A DNA stretch of 16,302 nucleotides from JBDGRJ01 sp042218115 (GTDB lineage: Bacteria; Patescibacteriota; Patescibacteriia; Magasanikbacterales; UBA922): NCBI GenBank assembly GCA_042218115.1, contig JBDGRJ010000044.1, forward strand, positions 1-16,302, given 5' to 3'. Below the pieces are notes generated by a model. The model ran no database searches. It was not told the DNA's origin and worked only from the letters and a program-made list of their open reading frames with translations. Every line of letters starts with the position of its first letter. The stretch's first letter is position 1. This document shows, piece after piece, positions 1 through 7,091 of this stretch. A program made the position numbers and the translations under genes.

Positions 1-97
1 TTGGCTTTGCGTCGGGGTAAATCTCAAGTACTGCTGCCGCCAACAGATGAGCACAGGAGTGTCTTAATTTATCCATATATTCTTGATCTGTAGACAT
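1..97 (-). CDS. thrS: Threonyl-tRNA synthetase, N-terminal fragment cut by the window edge
   Basis: Only the first 32 codons are inside the window; the gene continues leftward beyond base 1. The reading frame from the ATG at 97-95 gives a protein starting MSTDQEYMDK, followed by RHSCAHLLAAAVLEIYPDAK. This matches the start of the N2 editing domain of ThrRS, with its HxxxH pair at H13 and H17. ThrRS charges tRNA-Thr with threonine and proofreads serine. The start sits directly ahead of the N2 domain, so the N-terminal TGS domain of E. coli or Bacillus ThrRS is absent. It cannot be encoded upstream, because a T-box leader fills that space. No clear Shine-Dalgarno is seen before the ATG. The T-box with a Thr specifier independently supports the identification. 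Confidence 0.85.
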   Translation of the reverse strand, partial: MSTDQEYMDKLRHSCAHLLAAAVLEIYPDAKP

Positions 98-282
98 AAA
101 TCTTTTGTTAATAAAAAAGCGCACCTTCTAAGTGCTTTCAGGGCCCGGATGGGCGGTCCCACCTGAGTTTGTAACTTAATTTTAGATTATTTTCAGAGTA
201 GTAACTTGTCAGATACACCGAGCAAACTTACAGCCAAGGTTCGCACTCTCTGGCGGTTTGAGTGACAAGTCGCATCTCTGAG
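98..282 (-). ncRNA. T-box riboswitch leader of thrS, threonine specifier ACU
   Basis: This leader RNA senses uncharged tRNA-Thr. Stem I is closed by CAGAG (280-276) with CTCTG (198-194). After an internal loop comes an eight-pair helix, ACTTGTCA (270-263) with TGACAAGT (211-204). The 3' side of the internal loop is TACTA (203-199), which holds the codon ACT (202-200, threonine) followed by a purine. The distal part has the canonical AGAGAG bulge (251-246) and a GCGAAC/GTTTGC hairpin whose loop holds GGCTGTAA. The T-box core lies at 164-151. Its antiterminator has CAGG (165-162) pairing with CCTG (142-139), the seven-base bulge TGGGACC (161-155) that binds the tRNA CCA end, and GCCC (154-151) pairing with GGGC (146-143). 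A hairpin with a T run follows before thrS. Each element is visible; regulation by tRNA charging is inferred from the class. Confidence 0.88.
111..138 (-). terminator. Leader terminator hairpin of the thrS T-box
   Basis: On the minus strand GCACTT (135-130) can pair with AGGTGC (126-121) around a three-base loop, followed by GC and six T residues (118-113). The AAA at 138-136 can also pair with the first T residues. This is a plausible intrinsic terminator for attenuation 14 bases before the thrS ATG. It abuts the antiterminator but does not overlap it, which is unusual for a T-box. Confidence 0.6.
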
Positions 283-285
283 TTA

Positions 286-313
286 ATATTAACAAAATTT
301 TAAATAAGTTCAA
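286..313 (-). promoter_or_regulatory. Predicted sigma70-type promoter of thrS
   Basis: On the minus strand TTGAAC (313-308) and TAATAT (291-286) are separated by 16 bases. The predicted start of transcription falls near 280, at the first base pair of T-box stem I. That agreement supports both calls. The promoter lies only a few bases beyond the stop codon of the J-like gene. Confidence 0.55.
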
Positions 314-316
314 CCC

Positions 317-1471
317 TTACTTTACTTTCTTTACTACAACATTCACGTGATCACTTACGTGAGGAACACTGTCTATCCAAGCTGGAGAAAACTCAATATC
401 CACTGAATGAACATGTTCCAGAGATAACAGATATCTTCTTACTTCCTCTTCTGTCTTACCAAAGAACATCACCTTATTTAGTTGTTTACTATCAGGGTTC
501 AGGCTAGATGTGCCTTTGGTGGTCACCGTAAGTACTGCTGATCTGTCTTTTTTATCGAAAGAATCAAATTTTACATTTGGCTCGCTATCTCCTGATTTTA
601 TAACCTCGGTATCATTTACACCTTTTTTCATCAAAGCTCTCTCAGCTAGTTGCCTAACCTTTTCTTGGTCGTAAATTACAGCCACGACATCCGCCTCCAT
701 GGTCATATCAAAATTATCCACTTGGTCGCCGATCTCATTTTTAGTACGAGCCTGGGATTGTTGGACTGAAACCAGTAATTCTTTATTCGGATCCTTTAGT
801 GATTTTAGTTGCTCTCTTGCTCTATCTTTAATTTCTTGTCTTAGCTTCTCCCTTGCCTTCTTTACATCAGACTCACTAATAGCGCCGATAGTTTTTACTC
901 CTCCGGTCATCGGCTCATCACTGGTCCCATACACCACCTCTCTCCTCGAAGGGTTAAGTCCGGGTATAGTAAAGCGGCTCGGCCCGATATTTCTCTGTTC
1001 TCCTTTCTGGTCCGCATACACATCAGCCTCGATAGTAGAGTTAGCCGGAACTTCCACATCATTTACCAGTCTAAATAAAACATCGTCTTCTGATAAAAAA
1101 CGAGTAGTAGCCACCAAAGGCTGATCTATCCCGGACTCATTGTGAATAGTAATTTTACCGGTGGCGGTAGCAGCTACTTCTTTTTCTCCGGTGGGATTAA
1201 AGGTGCCCTGGGCTTTTATCTGAGTGCTGGTTACCATACCTTTCATAGCTTTTGCCCCTAGAGGCTTTGATTCAGATGTAACCTCTACAGCAGTAGTGGC
1301 CTCTATAGGCTTTTCTTTGCTAGTAATAGTAATAGTAGCCCGCTTTGAAGACATAAAAACAATGCTGCCAAGCAGTAATAGAGTAATAAAAAGGAAGGTT
1401 AAAGCAACGATCTTATAAAAACGAACCGGCCTATCTTTGGGTAATGAGGTTTCTTTTCTCCTTGAGACCAT
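317..1471 (-). CDS. Membrane-anchored baseplate-J-like surface protein
   Basis: A 384-residue protein with a short basic N-terminus, one hydrophobic segment at about residues 19-41, and a long exported part that is mainly beta-type with a helical charged stretch (about 200-235). It resembles proteins often annotated in Patescibacteria as baseplate J/gp47-like. The best-matching part is about residues 101-190, which includes QPLVATTRFLS, PANSTIEADVYAD and NIGPSRFTIPGL. The molecular role is unknown; the topology predicts an anchored extracytoplasmic protein. No phage tail genes are nearby, so a cellular surface role is more likely than a phage baseplate. It lies downstream of pilB on the same strand but has its own extended -10 promoter. 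The start is the only sensible ATG, placed before the membrane segment, without a Shine-Dalgarno. The family name is from memory; the architecture is visible. Confidence 0.6.
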   Translation of the reverse strand: MVSRRKETSLPKDRPVRFYKIVALTFLFITLLLLGSIVFMSSKRATITITSKEKPIEATTAVEVTSESKPLGAKAMKGMVTSTQIKAQGTFNPTGEKEVAATATGKITIHNESGIDQPLVATTRFLSEDDVLFRLVNDVEVPANSTIEADVYADQKGEQRNIGPSRFTIPGLNPSRREVVYGTSDEPMTGGVKTIGAISESDVKKAREKLRQEIKDRAREQLKSLKDPNKELLVSVQQSQARTKNEIGDQVDNFDMTMEADVVAVIYDQEKVRQLAERALMKKGVNDTEVIKSGDSEPNVKFDSFDKKDRSAVLTVTTKGTSSLNPDSKQLNKVMFFGKTEEEVRRYLLSLEHVHSVDIEFSPAWIDSVPHVSDHVNVVVKKVK

Positions 1472-1496
1472 AAAAAATAATTATTTACTTTGTTTA

Positions 1497-1525
1497 ATTA
1501 TAACACAAAATTACAAAAGTAAGAA
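1497..1525 (-). promoter_or_regulatory. Predicted extended -10 promoter of the J-like gene
   Basis: On the minus strand TGT-TATAAT gives a perfect -10 (1502-1497) with a TGn extension (1505-1503). A weak -35, TTCTTA (1525-1520), is 17 bases upstream. It lies in the 99-base gap between pilB and the J-like gene, about 25 bases before the ATG. Confidence 0.5.
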
Positions 1526-1570
1526 AATATCACTCTGAAACCAACAATTACATATTCTCAAAACAAATAA

Positions 1571-3313
1571 TTACTCAATGACTCTGTACACCTCTTCCAC
1601 CGATGTAACCCCATCCAGAGCTTTTAAAATCCCATCCTGCACCATCTTCATCATTCCCTTATTCAATGCTTTTTTCTCTATCTCATGCTCTGCTACATCC
1701 CCGCTTAAGATCATATCCTCAAACTCAGAGTCTATAACAAATATCTCATAAATACCGGTTCGGCCGCTGAACCCTATATTATTACACTCTTCACATCCAT
1801 CAGCTCCATAGAACTGCCACTGCTTATCTTTTACCTCTTCTTTCACCTCATCCGGCATTGATTTTATCTCAGATTTTACTTTCTGCTCCTGTTCGGAGTC
1901 TAGATCTATCTTCTGTTTACAGTTATCGCACAATCTTCTGACTAGCCTCTGTCCTATAATGCAGTTAAGGGCCGGGGCAAGCAAAAACGGTTTGACCCCC
2001 ATGGATAAAAACCTAGGCACCGCTCCGGCCGCATTATTAGTGTGGAGTGTCGATAGCATTAAATGGCCCGTCAGAGCTGCCTGAATCGAGGTTTCAGCCG
2101 TCTCCAGATTTCTGATCTCCCCAACCATCGCTATATCCGGGTCTTGCCTCAGCATAGACTCCAACCCTTCTTGAAAACTAAAATCTTCCGTCACCTCGGT
2201 CTGATTGATACCTTCCATTTTGTACTCAACCGGGTTCTCAAGGGTTACTATCTTTACTTCCGGGTCACTCAACATCTGCATAGAAGCGTATAAAGTCGTA
2301 GTCTTACCGGACCCGGTGGGACCAGTGGTAATAATCATCCCATTGGGTCTTTTGATCTGTTCTTTGAGCATCTCGAGCGACCTTGGCTGAACTCCTAGTT
2401 CTTCTAAGCTCAAACTTTCCCGATCTTGACGTAGAAGACGCATTACTACACTCTCTCCATAAACAGTAGGGACAGTAGATACACGTACATCGACCTCCCC
2501 CTCATCCTCTAAGTCGATAGTAAACCGCCCGTCTTGAGGTTCATCGGTAATATTCAGCTTGAGAGAAGCTACTAATTTAATCCGAGAGACAACCTTCTCA
2601 TAGCTATTCTTATCTAAAGTGGCGGCATCATGTAAAATCCCGTCAATTCTCAGCCTTACCTGTACCTCCTCATCTTCTGCCTCTATATGCACGTCTGATG
2701 CGTCCAATTTCAAGCCCGCACCGAGGATATAGGTCACTACATCAGTAGTCGACTCGGCCTCGTCTATCTTTTTTTGCAAAGAAGAAAAATCAGATAAGCT
2801 GGATTTTACCTCTTCTACTTTTTCCGGTTTTATCTCAATCTCCTTTCTCACCTCTTCTACTGTCGGTAGATCCTCGTATTTCTCGACCATACTCTGTAAG
2901 CTCCTCTGTGAGATAACATAAAGCTTAACTTTAGCTTGTGTCTCCTCTTTTAACTCTTTTTTGAGTTGTTTGACCTCTTTTGTGGTAGGATCGATAGCAC
3001 CAATGCGCAAATTCTCGCCTTCATAATAAAAACTGACAGCCTTTGTCTCTTTCACTTGCTGTTGGTTCATTAGCTTGAGCGCATCCTGACTTACGGGAAA
3101 GTCGGTCAGATCTATATGAGGGAACCCTAATGATTTTGCTCTGCGTTTCGCTTTCCTCTCTTTCTCTTTGTGTTCTATCTCCTGCATCTTCTCTTCAAAC
3201 TCTTTTTTTGTACTTTCAGAAGCTACATCTACATCACTTTCTTCGCTATTATTATCTCCATCATTATTTTGTTGATTGTCTACCAGGTCGTCTACAGAAT
3301 CAAAGTCGGTCAT
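1571..3313 (-). CDS. pilB: Type IV pilus assembly ATPase (GspE/PilB family)
   Basis: A 580-residue secretion ATPase that would power pilus extension from the cytoplasmic side of the membrane. Residues 1-60 are acidic and charged, probably disordered. A MshEN-like N-terminal domain follows (about 60-150). The catalytic core has Walker A GPTGSGKT (331-338), an Asp-box region around VTLENPVEY (356-364), Walker B in DPDIAMVGEIRN (391-402) and a His box TGHLMLSTLHTN (415-426). Two CxxC pairs (C462/C465 and C507/C510) form the zinc site typical of PilB/GspE and absent from PilT. Length fits the family. The start is three bases after the stop of the upstream membrane protein gene, so the two are probably co-transcribed. 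No pilin, PilC or PilT gene is in the window. Type IV pili in Patescibacteria are linked to host contact and DNA uptake; that role is inferred here. Confidence 0.9.
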   Translation of the reverse strand: MTDFDSVDDLVDNQQNNDGDNNSEESDVDVASESTKKEFEEKMQEIEHKEKERKAKRRAKSLGFPHIDLTDFPVSQDALKLMNQQQVKETKAVSFYYEGENLRIGAIDPTTKEVKQLKKELKEETQAKVKLYVISQRSLQSMVEKYEDLPTVEEVRKEIEIKPEKVEEVKSSLSDFSSLQKKIDEAESTTDVVTYILGAGLKLDASDVHIEAEDEEVQVRLRIDGILHDAATLDKNSYEKVVSRIKLVASLKLNITDEPQDGRFTIDLEDEGEVDVRVSTVPTVYGESVVMRLLRQDRESLSLEELGVQPRSLEMLKEQIKRPNGMIITTGPTGSGKTTTLYASMQMLSDPEVKIVTLENPVEYKMEGINQTEVTEDFSFQEGLESMLRQDPDIAMVGEIRNLETAETSIQAALTGHLMLSTLHTNNAAGAVPRFLSMGVKPFLLAPALNCIIGQRLVRRLCDNCKQKIDLDSEQEQKVKSEIKSMPDEVKEEVKDKQWQFYGADGCEECNNIGFSGRTGIYEIFVIDSEFEDMILSGDVAEHEIEKKALNKGMMKMVQDGILKALDGVTSVEEVYRVIE

Positions 3314-3316
3314 AAG

Positions 3317-4303
3317 TTATTGCTCAAAATTATGAAGACCGGTTAAATGCTTGATACGGCTCAACAAGCCATGGTGGTGCATCTTCATAAACAGATAGGT
3401 CCAAGCTGAAGTGGTGAAAACCTTAAAAATACTACCAACAAAAGCAATGAAAACTACAAATATCAAAGTAGCCAGTACTACGCCGAGAGTATATAATGTT
3501 TGGCTGACCATAGTCACTGCTATCAACCATAAAAGTAAAGTAGGCATAAACAGTAAAAACACGGAAGCGAGGACTAAAAATACAAACGCAAAATTTAAAG
3601 CTAAGATCGTAGCACCAACCTCGATCGAGACCAACCAGTGGTCTACAAATAGCTGATAAGCTTTTTTGATAGAGTCAAGTACAGAATCTTCATCGACTAC
3701 GATGAAACAGGCGGAGTATACCGCCAAAAAAGAAACTACCGCCCCCACAGCCAGAGCTAAAAAGAAAACAAGTGCAAATACAGCCGTGCCGACCCAAGGT
3801 GAGCTGGTCAAGGCAAAAAAAGTGCTGTAGCCAACTAATACCGCCAACCCAAAAATAATCGTTTTCTTAAACACATTCACAGCTAACAGACGCCAAAAGT
3901 GGTGTACTCCACTATGCCAAGCAGTATCGACATCAGGAAGCTTCTCTTCTTCTACAAACTGAGCTGCGGAATCGATCAATGCTCCTTGAGAAGAAACTGA
4001 AACAAAAACCAGCACGATACCAATTCCGCCAAATAAAACTAAAAACCACAACAAAAGCAACCAACCTTGCAGAGAAAAAGCCAGGCCATTTATTATCGTC
4101 GGGAAAGCAGAAATATTAATCGGGATCCAGCTTAAACTCCAAGAATATTCAGTGCCTATAAGTCCAACTTTAACGAAAAGATCAAACAGACCCATCTGTC
4201 CCAGCATAGCCGCGAATAGACCGAAAACCCACAGGACTTTATGGTGCCAAGCTAGGTTCCAGCTGACCTTAAGCGCCTTCCGATAAGTGGATTCTTTGAG
4301 CAT
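3317..4303 (-). CDS. Polytopic membrane protein of unknown function
   Basis: A 328-residue, very hydrophobic protein with about six membrane segments, roughly at residues 22-42, 78-105, 138-162, 170-200, 225-255 and 260-295. The N-terminus (YRKALKVSWNLAWHHKVLWVFG) and the soluble patches between helices resemble the general DUF4013/YciC-like or glycerophosphodiester-phosphodiesterase membrane-domain type of protein, but I cannot assign a family securely. No catalytic motif is seen. Its stop codon is three bases before the pilB ATG, so translational coupling and a link with pilus or envelope function are possible. An extended -10 promoter lies about 30 bases upstream, which makes this the likely first gene of a two-gene operon. 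Confidence 0.7.
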   Translation of the reverse strand: MLKESTYRKALKVSWNLAWHHKVLWVFGLFAAMLGQMGLFDLFVKVGLIGTEYSWSLSWIPINISAFPTIINGLAFSLQGWLLLLWFLVLFGGIGIVLVFVSVSSQGALIDSAAQFVEEEKLPDVDTAWHSGVHHFWRLLAVNVFKKTIIFGLAVLVGYSTFFALTSSPWVGTAVFALVFFLALAVGAVVSFLAVYSACFIVVDEDSVLDSIKKAYQLFVDHWLVSIEVGATILALNFAFVFLVLASVFLLFMPTLLLWLIAVTMVSQTLYTLGVVLATLIFVVFIAFVGSIFKVFTTSAWTYLFMKMHHHGLLSRIKHLTGLHNFEQ

Positions 4304-4333
4304 AAAATTTATTTATCACAGTTTATTGGTGAT

Positions 4334-4342
4334 ATTATAACA
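4334..4342 (-). promoter_or_regulatory. Predicted extended -10 promoter for the membrane protein-pilB operon
   Basis: TGT (4342-4340) directly precedes TATAAT (4339-4334) on the minus strand. No good -35 is seen at 16-18 bases, which is typical of extended -10 promoters. The site is in the 114-base gap ahead of the operon. Confidence 0.45.
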
Positions 4343-4417
4343 AATAAACACAGCCACTTTCCAATGTAGCTCAACTTAAGGCTTAGCTCATAGCTTCGAT
4401 AAACAAAAATAAGCTAA

Positions 4418-5929
4418 TTAATCCAAGTTGTATAGCCGAGAGTATTTATCTTTCAGATAATCAATAAAGTGTTGTGGGTTTAGCTTTTCTCCCGATGCTT
4501 GTTTAGCCAGCTGCTTAGGTTTATAATATTTTCCGTGTATATGTATATTCTCTCGAAGCCAGCTCCTAAACCCCTCAAAATCCCCGTTTGATATTTTATC
4601 ATCTAGATTATCTATTTTCTCTTGTGCGGTGCTATAAAACTGGGCTGCATACACCGTGCCCAGAGCATAGGTAGGAAAATAACCTATATTACCCAAGGAC
4701 CAATGAATATCTTGGAGTACACCTGCTGAATCGTTTGGCACTTCGATCCCCAGGTAATCCTCCATCTTTTGGTTCCATAACTCAGGCATCTGCTCTACTT
4801 CTATTTCCTGTTCTATCAAGGCTTTCTCTAGCTCGAATCGCAAAATTATATGAAGATTGTAAGTCACCTCATCTGCCTTAACTCGGATTAGCCCCGGCTC
4901 CACCTTATTGATGGCTTTGTAAAAATCTTGATAAGTATAATCCTCCAGCTGCTCCGGAAATTTTTCTTCGAGCTTTGGATAAAAATACTGCCAAAACTCA
5001 CTGCTGGAGCCGACCATAAGCTCCCAAATGCGGGATTGAGATTCGTGAATCCCCACTGACACCGCCTCTGCTAGAGGTGTACCGAAGTTCTCGGCCGGCA
5101 GTCCCTGCTCGTAGAGAGCATGCCCGGCCTCATGTATGGTCGAGAGAATAGACATCTGCAAATCATCTTCCTTAAACTTTGAAGTAAACCTCACATCAGA
5201 AGGATGTAAAGATAAAGTAAAAGGGTGTACACTCTCTTCCACTACTCCTCTCTGCAGTTCAAATCCCATCTCCTGTATAACCTCAGTTGAAAACTCCTTT
5301 TGCTGCTCAATAGAGAATTTTTGATCCAAAAGTCCATCCTCTATCTCGGTTTCCGACCGTTGTATCCGCTCTAAAAAAGGAACTAAAAAATCTTTCAACT
5401 CTGAAAATACCGACTCCAGCTCTGAAGTAATCATATAAGGCTCAAAGGTATCTAGAAGAGCATCATAGGGGGAATCTTCATATCCTACAAGATCAGCTTC
5501 TTTTCTTTTTAGCTTAATTATCTTCTCCAGATGCGGCTGAAAGATAGAAAAGTCCTGTTCCTGCTTAGCTTGCTTCCACGCCTCTTGTGCTTGAGAAGTG
5601 ACCTCAGTCAACTGTTCTACAAACTCTGAGGACAGTTTTTGCTCCCGCTTAAACTCACGGCTAACTTCTCGGACTATTGCCTCCTCTTCATCTGACAGTT
5701 CACCTTGATCTAGAGCTTGTTTTGCTTCTTGCACGAGTTGTTCAAACTCCTCCGAGGTAAACTTTTGGTGAATTAACTTCGATAAATTAGAGGAGGCTTT
5801 AGATCTGGCATCAACTGCCGAGTCGGGCATATGTACTTCCTGGTCCCAATGCAAAAGAGTATTGGCTGAGTTTAGATAAGCAAGCTCTGACAGTTTACTT
5901 TTAAGTTCTTGTAGCCTTTCTTCTTCCAT
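4418..5929 (-). CDS. Metallocarboxypeptidase of the M32 (Taq) family
   Basis: A 503-residue zinc carboxypeptidase, predicted cytoplasmic because no signal peptide is visible. It removes C-terminal amino acids from peptides. The zinc site is HEAGH (H266, E267, H270), with the third ligand E296 in the family motif IHESQSR. Other M32 signatures are HPSDVRFTSKF (242-252) and LIRVKADEVTYNLHIILR (347-364). Length is normal for the family (about 500). The ATG is one base after the trpS stop codon. AGGGG lies about nine bases upstream, one of the few plausible Shine-Dalgarno sequences in the window. It is therefore probably translated from the trpS transcript. It may finish degradation of imported or internally produced peptides; the peptide-binding protein at 9936-12248 fits that idea, although a link is only inferred. 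Confidence 0.92.
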   Translation of the reverse strand: MEEERLQELKSKLSELAYLNSANTLLHWDQEVHMPDSAVDARSKASSNLSKLIHQKFTSEEFEQLVQEAKQALDQGELSDEEEAIVREVSREFKREQKLSSEFVEQLTEVTSQAQEAWKQAKQEQDFSIFQPHLEKIIKLKRKEADLVGYEDSPYDALLDTFEPYMITSELESVFSELKDFLVPFLERIQRSETEIEDGLLDQKFSIEQQKEFSTEVIQEMGFELQRGVVEESVHPFTLSLHPSDVRFTSKFKEDDLQMSILSTIHEAGHALYEQGLPAENFGTPLAEAVSVGIHESQSRIWELMVGSSSEFWQYFYPKLEEKFPEQLEDYTYQDFYKAINKVEPGLIRVKADEVTYNLHIILRFELEKALIEQEIEVEQMPELWNQKMEDYLGIEVPNDSAGVLQDIHWSLGNIGYFPTYALGTVYAAQFYSTAQEKIDNLDDKISNGDFEGFRSWLRENIHIHGKYYKPKQLAKQASGEKLNPQHFIDYLKDKYSRLYNLD

Positions 5930-5930
5930 A

Positions 5931-6917
5931 CTATCTTACCCCTACTAACTCACGAACATCCGAGATAGTATCTTCCGCAATCTCTTGGGCTTGCTCAGCG
6001 CCATCGATCAAAATTTCGGCTATCTCATCACGATCTTCGATAAGCTCTTCTCTTCTTTCTCGAAAATCAGCAAAATAGTCGGCTACAGCTTTGCTTACTT
6101 CTTGTTTTAGGTATCCATATTTAATATCACCTGACTTTTCTTTTTGCAGGTACTTGTCATAAGTCTCTTGGTCTCCGAACTTGTCTAATAACAGAAGTAG
6201 ATTCTTAACTCCCGGAGCAATTTCTTCTCCTCCACCTTCCGTAGCCGTCACTGCTTTTTTTACTTTTTTCTCGACCACCTCAGGCGAGTCAGCCAGCTCT
6301 ATCACATGATCATACCCTTTTGATTTGCTCATCTTGCTTTCTGGATCTTTTAGGCTTTTGACTCTCGGTGTTTCAGTCAGCTCAGGTTCAGGCTCAGGGA
6401 AGTAATCAGTATCGAAGCGATTATTAAAATTCCTAGCTATATCGCGAGTAAGCTCTAAGTGTTGGATCTGATCTTCTCCTACTGGAATAACCTCTCCTTT
6501 ATAAAGCAAGATATCAGCAGCCATCAGTGCAGGATAAGTGAACAGCCCGGCATTAGGGTTCTCATCTGATTTAGATTTGTACTGAGTCATACGCTTTAGC
6601 TCCCCAACAGTAGTGACACAATTAAAGATCCAGGCAAGCTCAGTATGTGCCGGAACATGAGACTGTACAAAGAATAAAGACTTTTCCGGATCAATGCCGG
6701 CAGCAATATATTCAGCTGCCGTCTTATATATCTGGTCGTGCCTCTCTTCGGGTCCAAGCTCAGTAGTCAAACTATGGTAATCAGCAATGAAAAAAATACA
6801 ATTAAAGTCTCCTGAATTCTGCAGTTTAACCCAGTTCTTCACCGCACCCAAATAATTGCCAATGTGCATATTACCGGTAGGTTTTACGCCCGATACTAAA
6901 GTTGGCTTATTTGACAT
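5931..6917 (-). CDS. trpS: Tryptophanyl-tRNA synthetase
   Basis: A 328-residue class I aminoacyl-tRNA synthetase that charges tRNA-Trp. The HIGH-type signature is HIGN (residues 18-21) in KPTGNMHIGNYLGAV. The KMSKS loop is intact at 195-199 (KMSKSKGYD). TrpRS landmarks such as GEDQIQHLELTRDIARNFN (147-165) are present, and the length is standard. The gene is transcribed before the M32 carboxypeptidase with a one-base gap. A tRNA-like gene lies 76 bases upstream. Unlike thrS, it has no T-box: the upstream gap is too short and holds no specifier or T-box core. Confidence 0.96.
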   Translation of the reverse strand: MSNKPTLVSGVKPTGNMHIGNYLGAVKNWVKLQNSGDFNCIFFIADYHSLTTELGPEERHDQIYKTAAEYIAAGIDPEKSLFFVQSHVPAHTELAWIFNCVTTVGELKRMTQYKSKSDENPNAGLFTYPALMAADILLYKGEVIPVGEDQIQHLELTRDIARNFNNRFDTDYFPEPEPELTETPRVKSLKDPESKMSKSKGYDHVIELADSPEVVEKKVKKAVTATEGGGEEIAPGVKNLLLLLDKFGDQETYDKYLQKEKSGDIKYGYLKQEVSKAVADYFADFRERREELIEDRDEIAEILIDGAEQAQEIAEDTISDVRELVGVR

Positions 6918-6939
6918 ATATTTATATTTACTATTAGGA

Positions 6940-6945
6940 ATTATA
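6940..6945 (-). promoter_or_regulatory. Possible -10 box for trpS
   Basis: A perfect TATAAT on the minus strand, 22 bases before the trpS ATG. A TTGTCA further upstream is 22 bases away, too far for a normal -35, so the promoter is only tentative. Confidence 0.3.
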
Positions 6946-6993
6946 GTTTATCTTTTTAAGTATTCACTGACAAGAAAGGATATGTTTTAAAAT

Positions 6994-7091
6994 CGGGAGG
7001 GTGGGTTTCGAACCCACGACTGAATAAGTGCCGGATTTTCATTCCGACCCTTATTCCGAGCCCGGTACACCCTCTCATGTACCGCCTCCCG
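6994..7091 (-). tRNA. 98-nt tRNA-like gene, Phe-type GAA anticodon loop on an extended arm
   Basis: A perfect seven-pair acceptor stem, CGGGAGG (7091-7085) with CCTCCCG (7000-6994), encloses a perfect T arm, GTGGG-TTCGAAA-CCCAC (7017-7001). A D-like arm has GGTACA pairing with TGTACC around a loop containing GAGGG. A 7-base loop ATGAAAA on a TCGGA/TCCGG stem (7047-7031) looks just like a tRNA-Phe anticodon arm, with U33 and anticodon GAA at 7040-7038. The odd part is extra length. GAATAAG and CTTATTC pair below the anticodon stem and lengthen the arm by about nine bases on each side, and a further run GGGCTCG separates it from the D arm. No CCA is encoded. The 5' acceptor strand overlaps the last 17 bases of truB. 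It could be a divergent tRNA-Phe, a tRNA needing processing, or a tRNA-derived non-coding RNA. A usual class II tRNA does not fit. Confidence 0.55.

Noticed and set aside
699..1124. 141-residue open frame on the plus strand inside the J-like gene
   Set aside because: Antisense shadow with Ser/Leu-rich composition typical of the complement of charged coding sequence.
317..1471. Phage remnant suggested by the baseplate-J-like protein
   Set aside because: No tail, capsid, integrase or lysis genes are nearby, and the protein has an N-terminal membrane anchor. The neighbours are chromosomal housekeeping genes.
6918..6993. A T-box or trp leader before trpS
   Set aside because: The 76-base gap is AT-rich and has no T-box core, specifier stem or run of Trp codons.
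7075..7077. TGA read as an amino acid (alternative code of some Patescibacteria)
   Set aside because: truB has its normal C-terminal length when TGA is a stop, and reading through adds only a few residues before TAA inside the tRNA-like gene. No other gene needs recoding.
6994..7091. Reading the tRNA-like gene as a tRNA-Ser, tRNA-Leu or tRNA-Sec with a long variable arm
   Set aside because: No five-pair anticodon stem with U33 and a Ser, Leu or UCA anticodon can be placed right after the D arm. The helix next to the T arm pairs with bases on the 5' side of the Phe-type loop, enclosing it.
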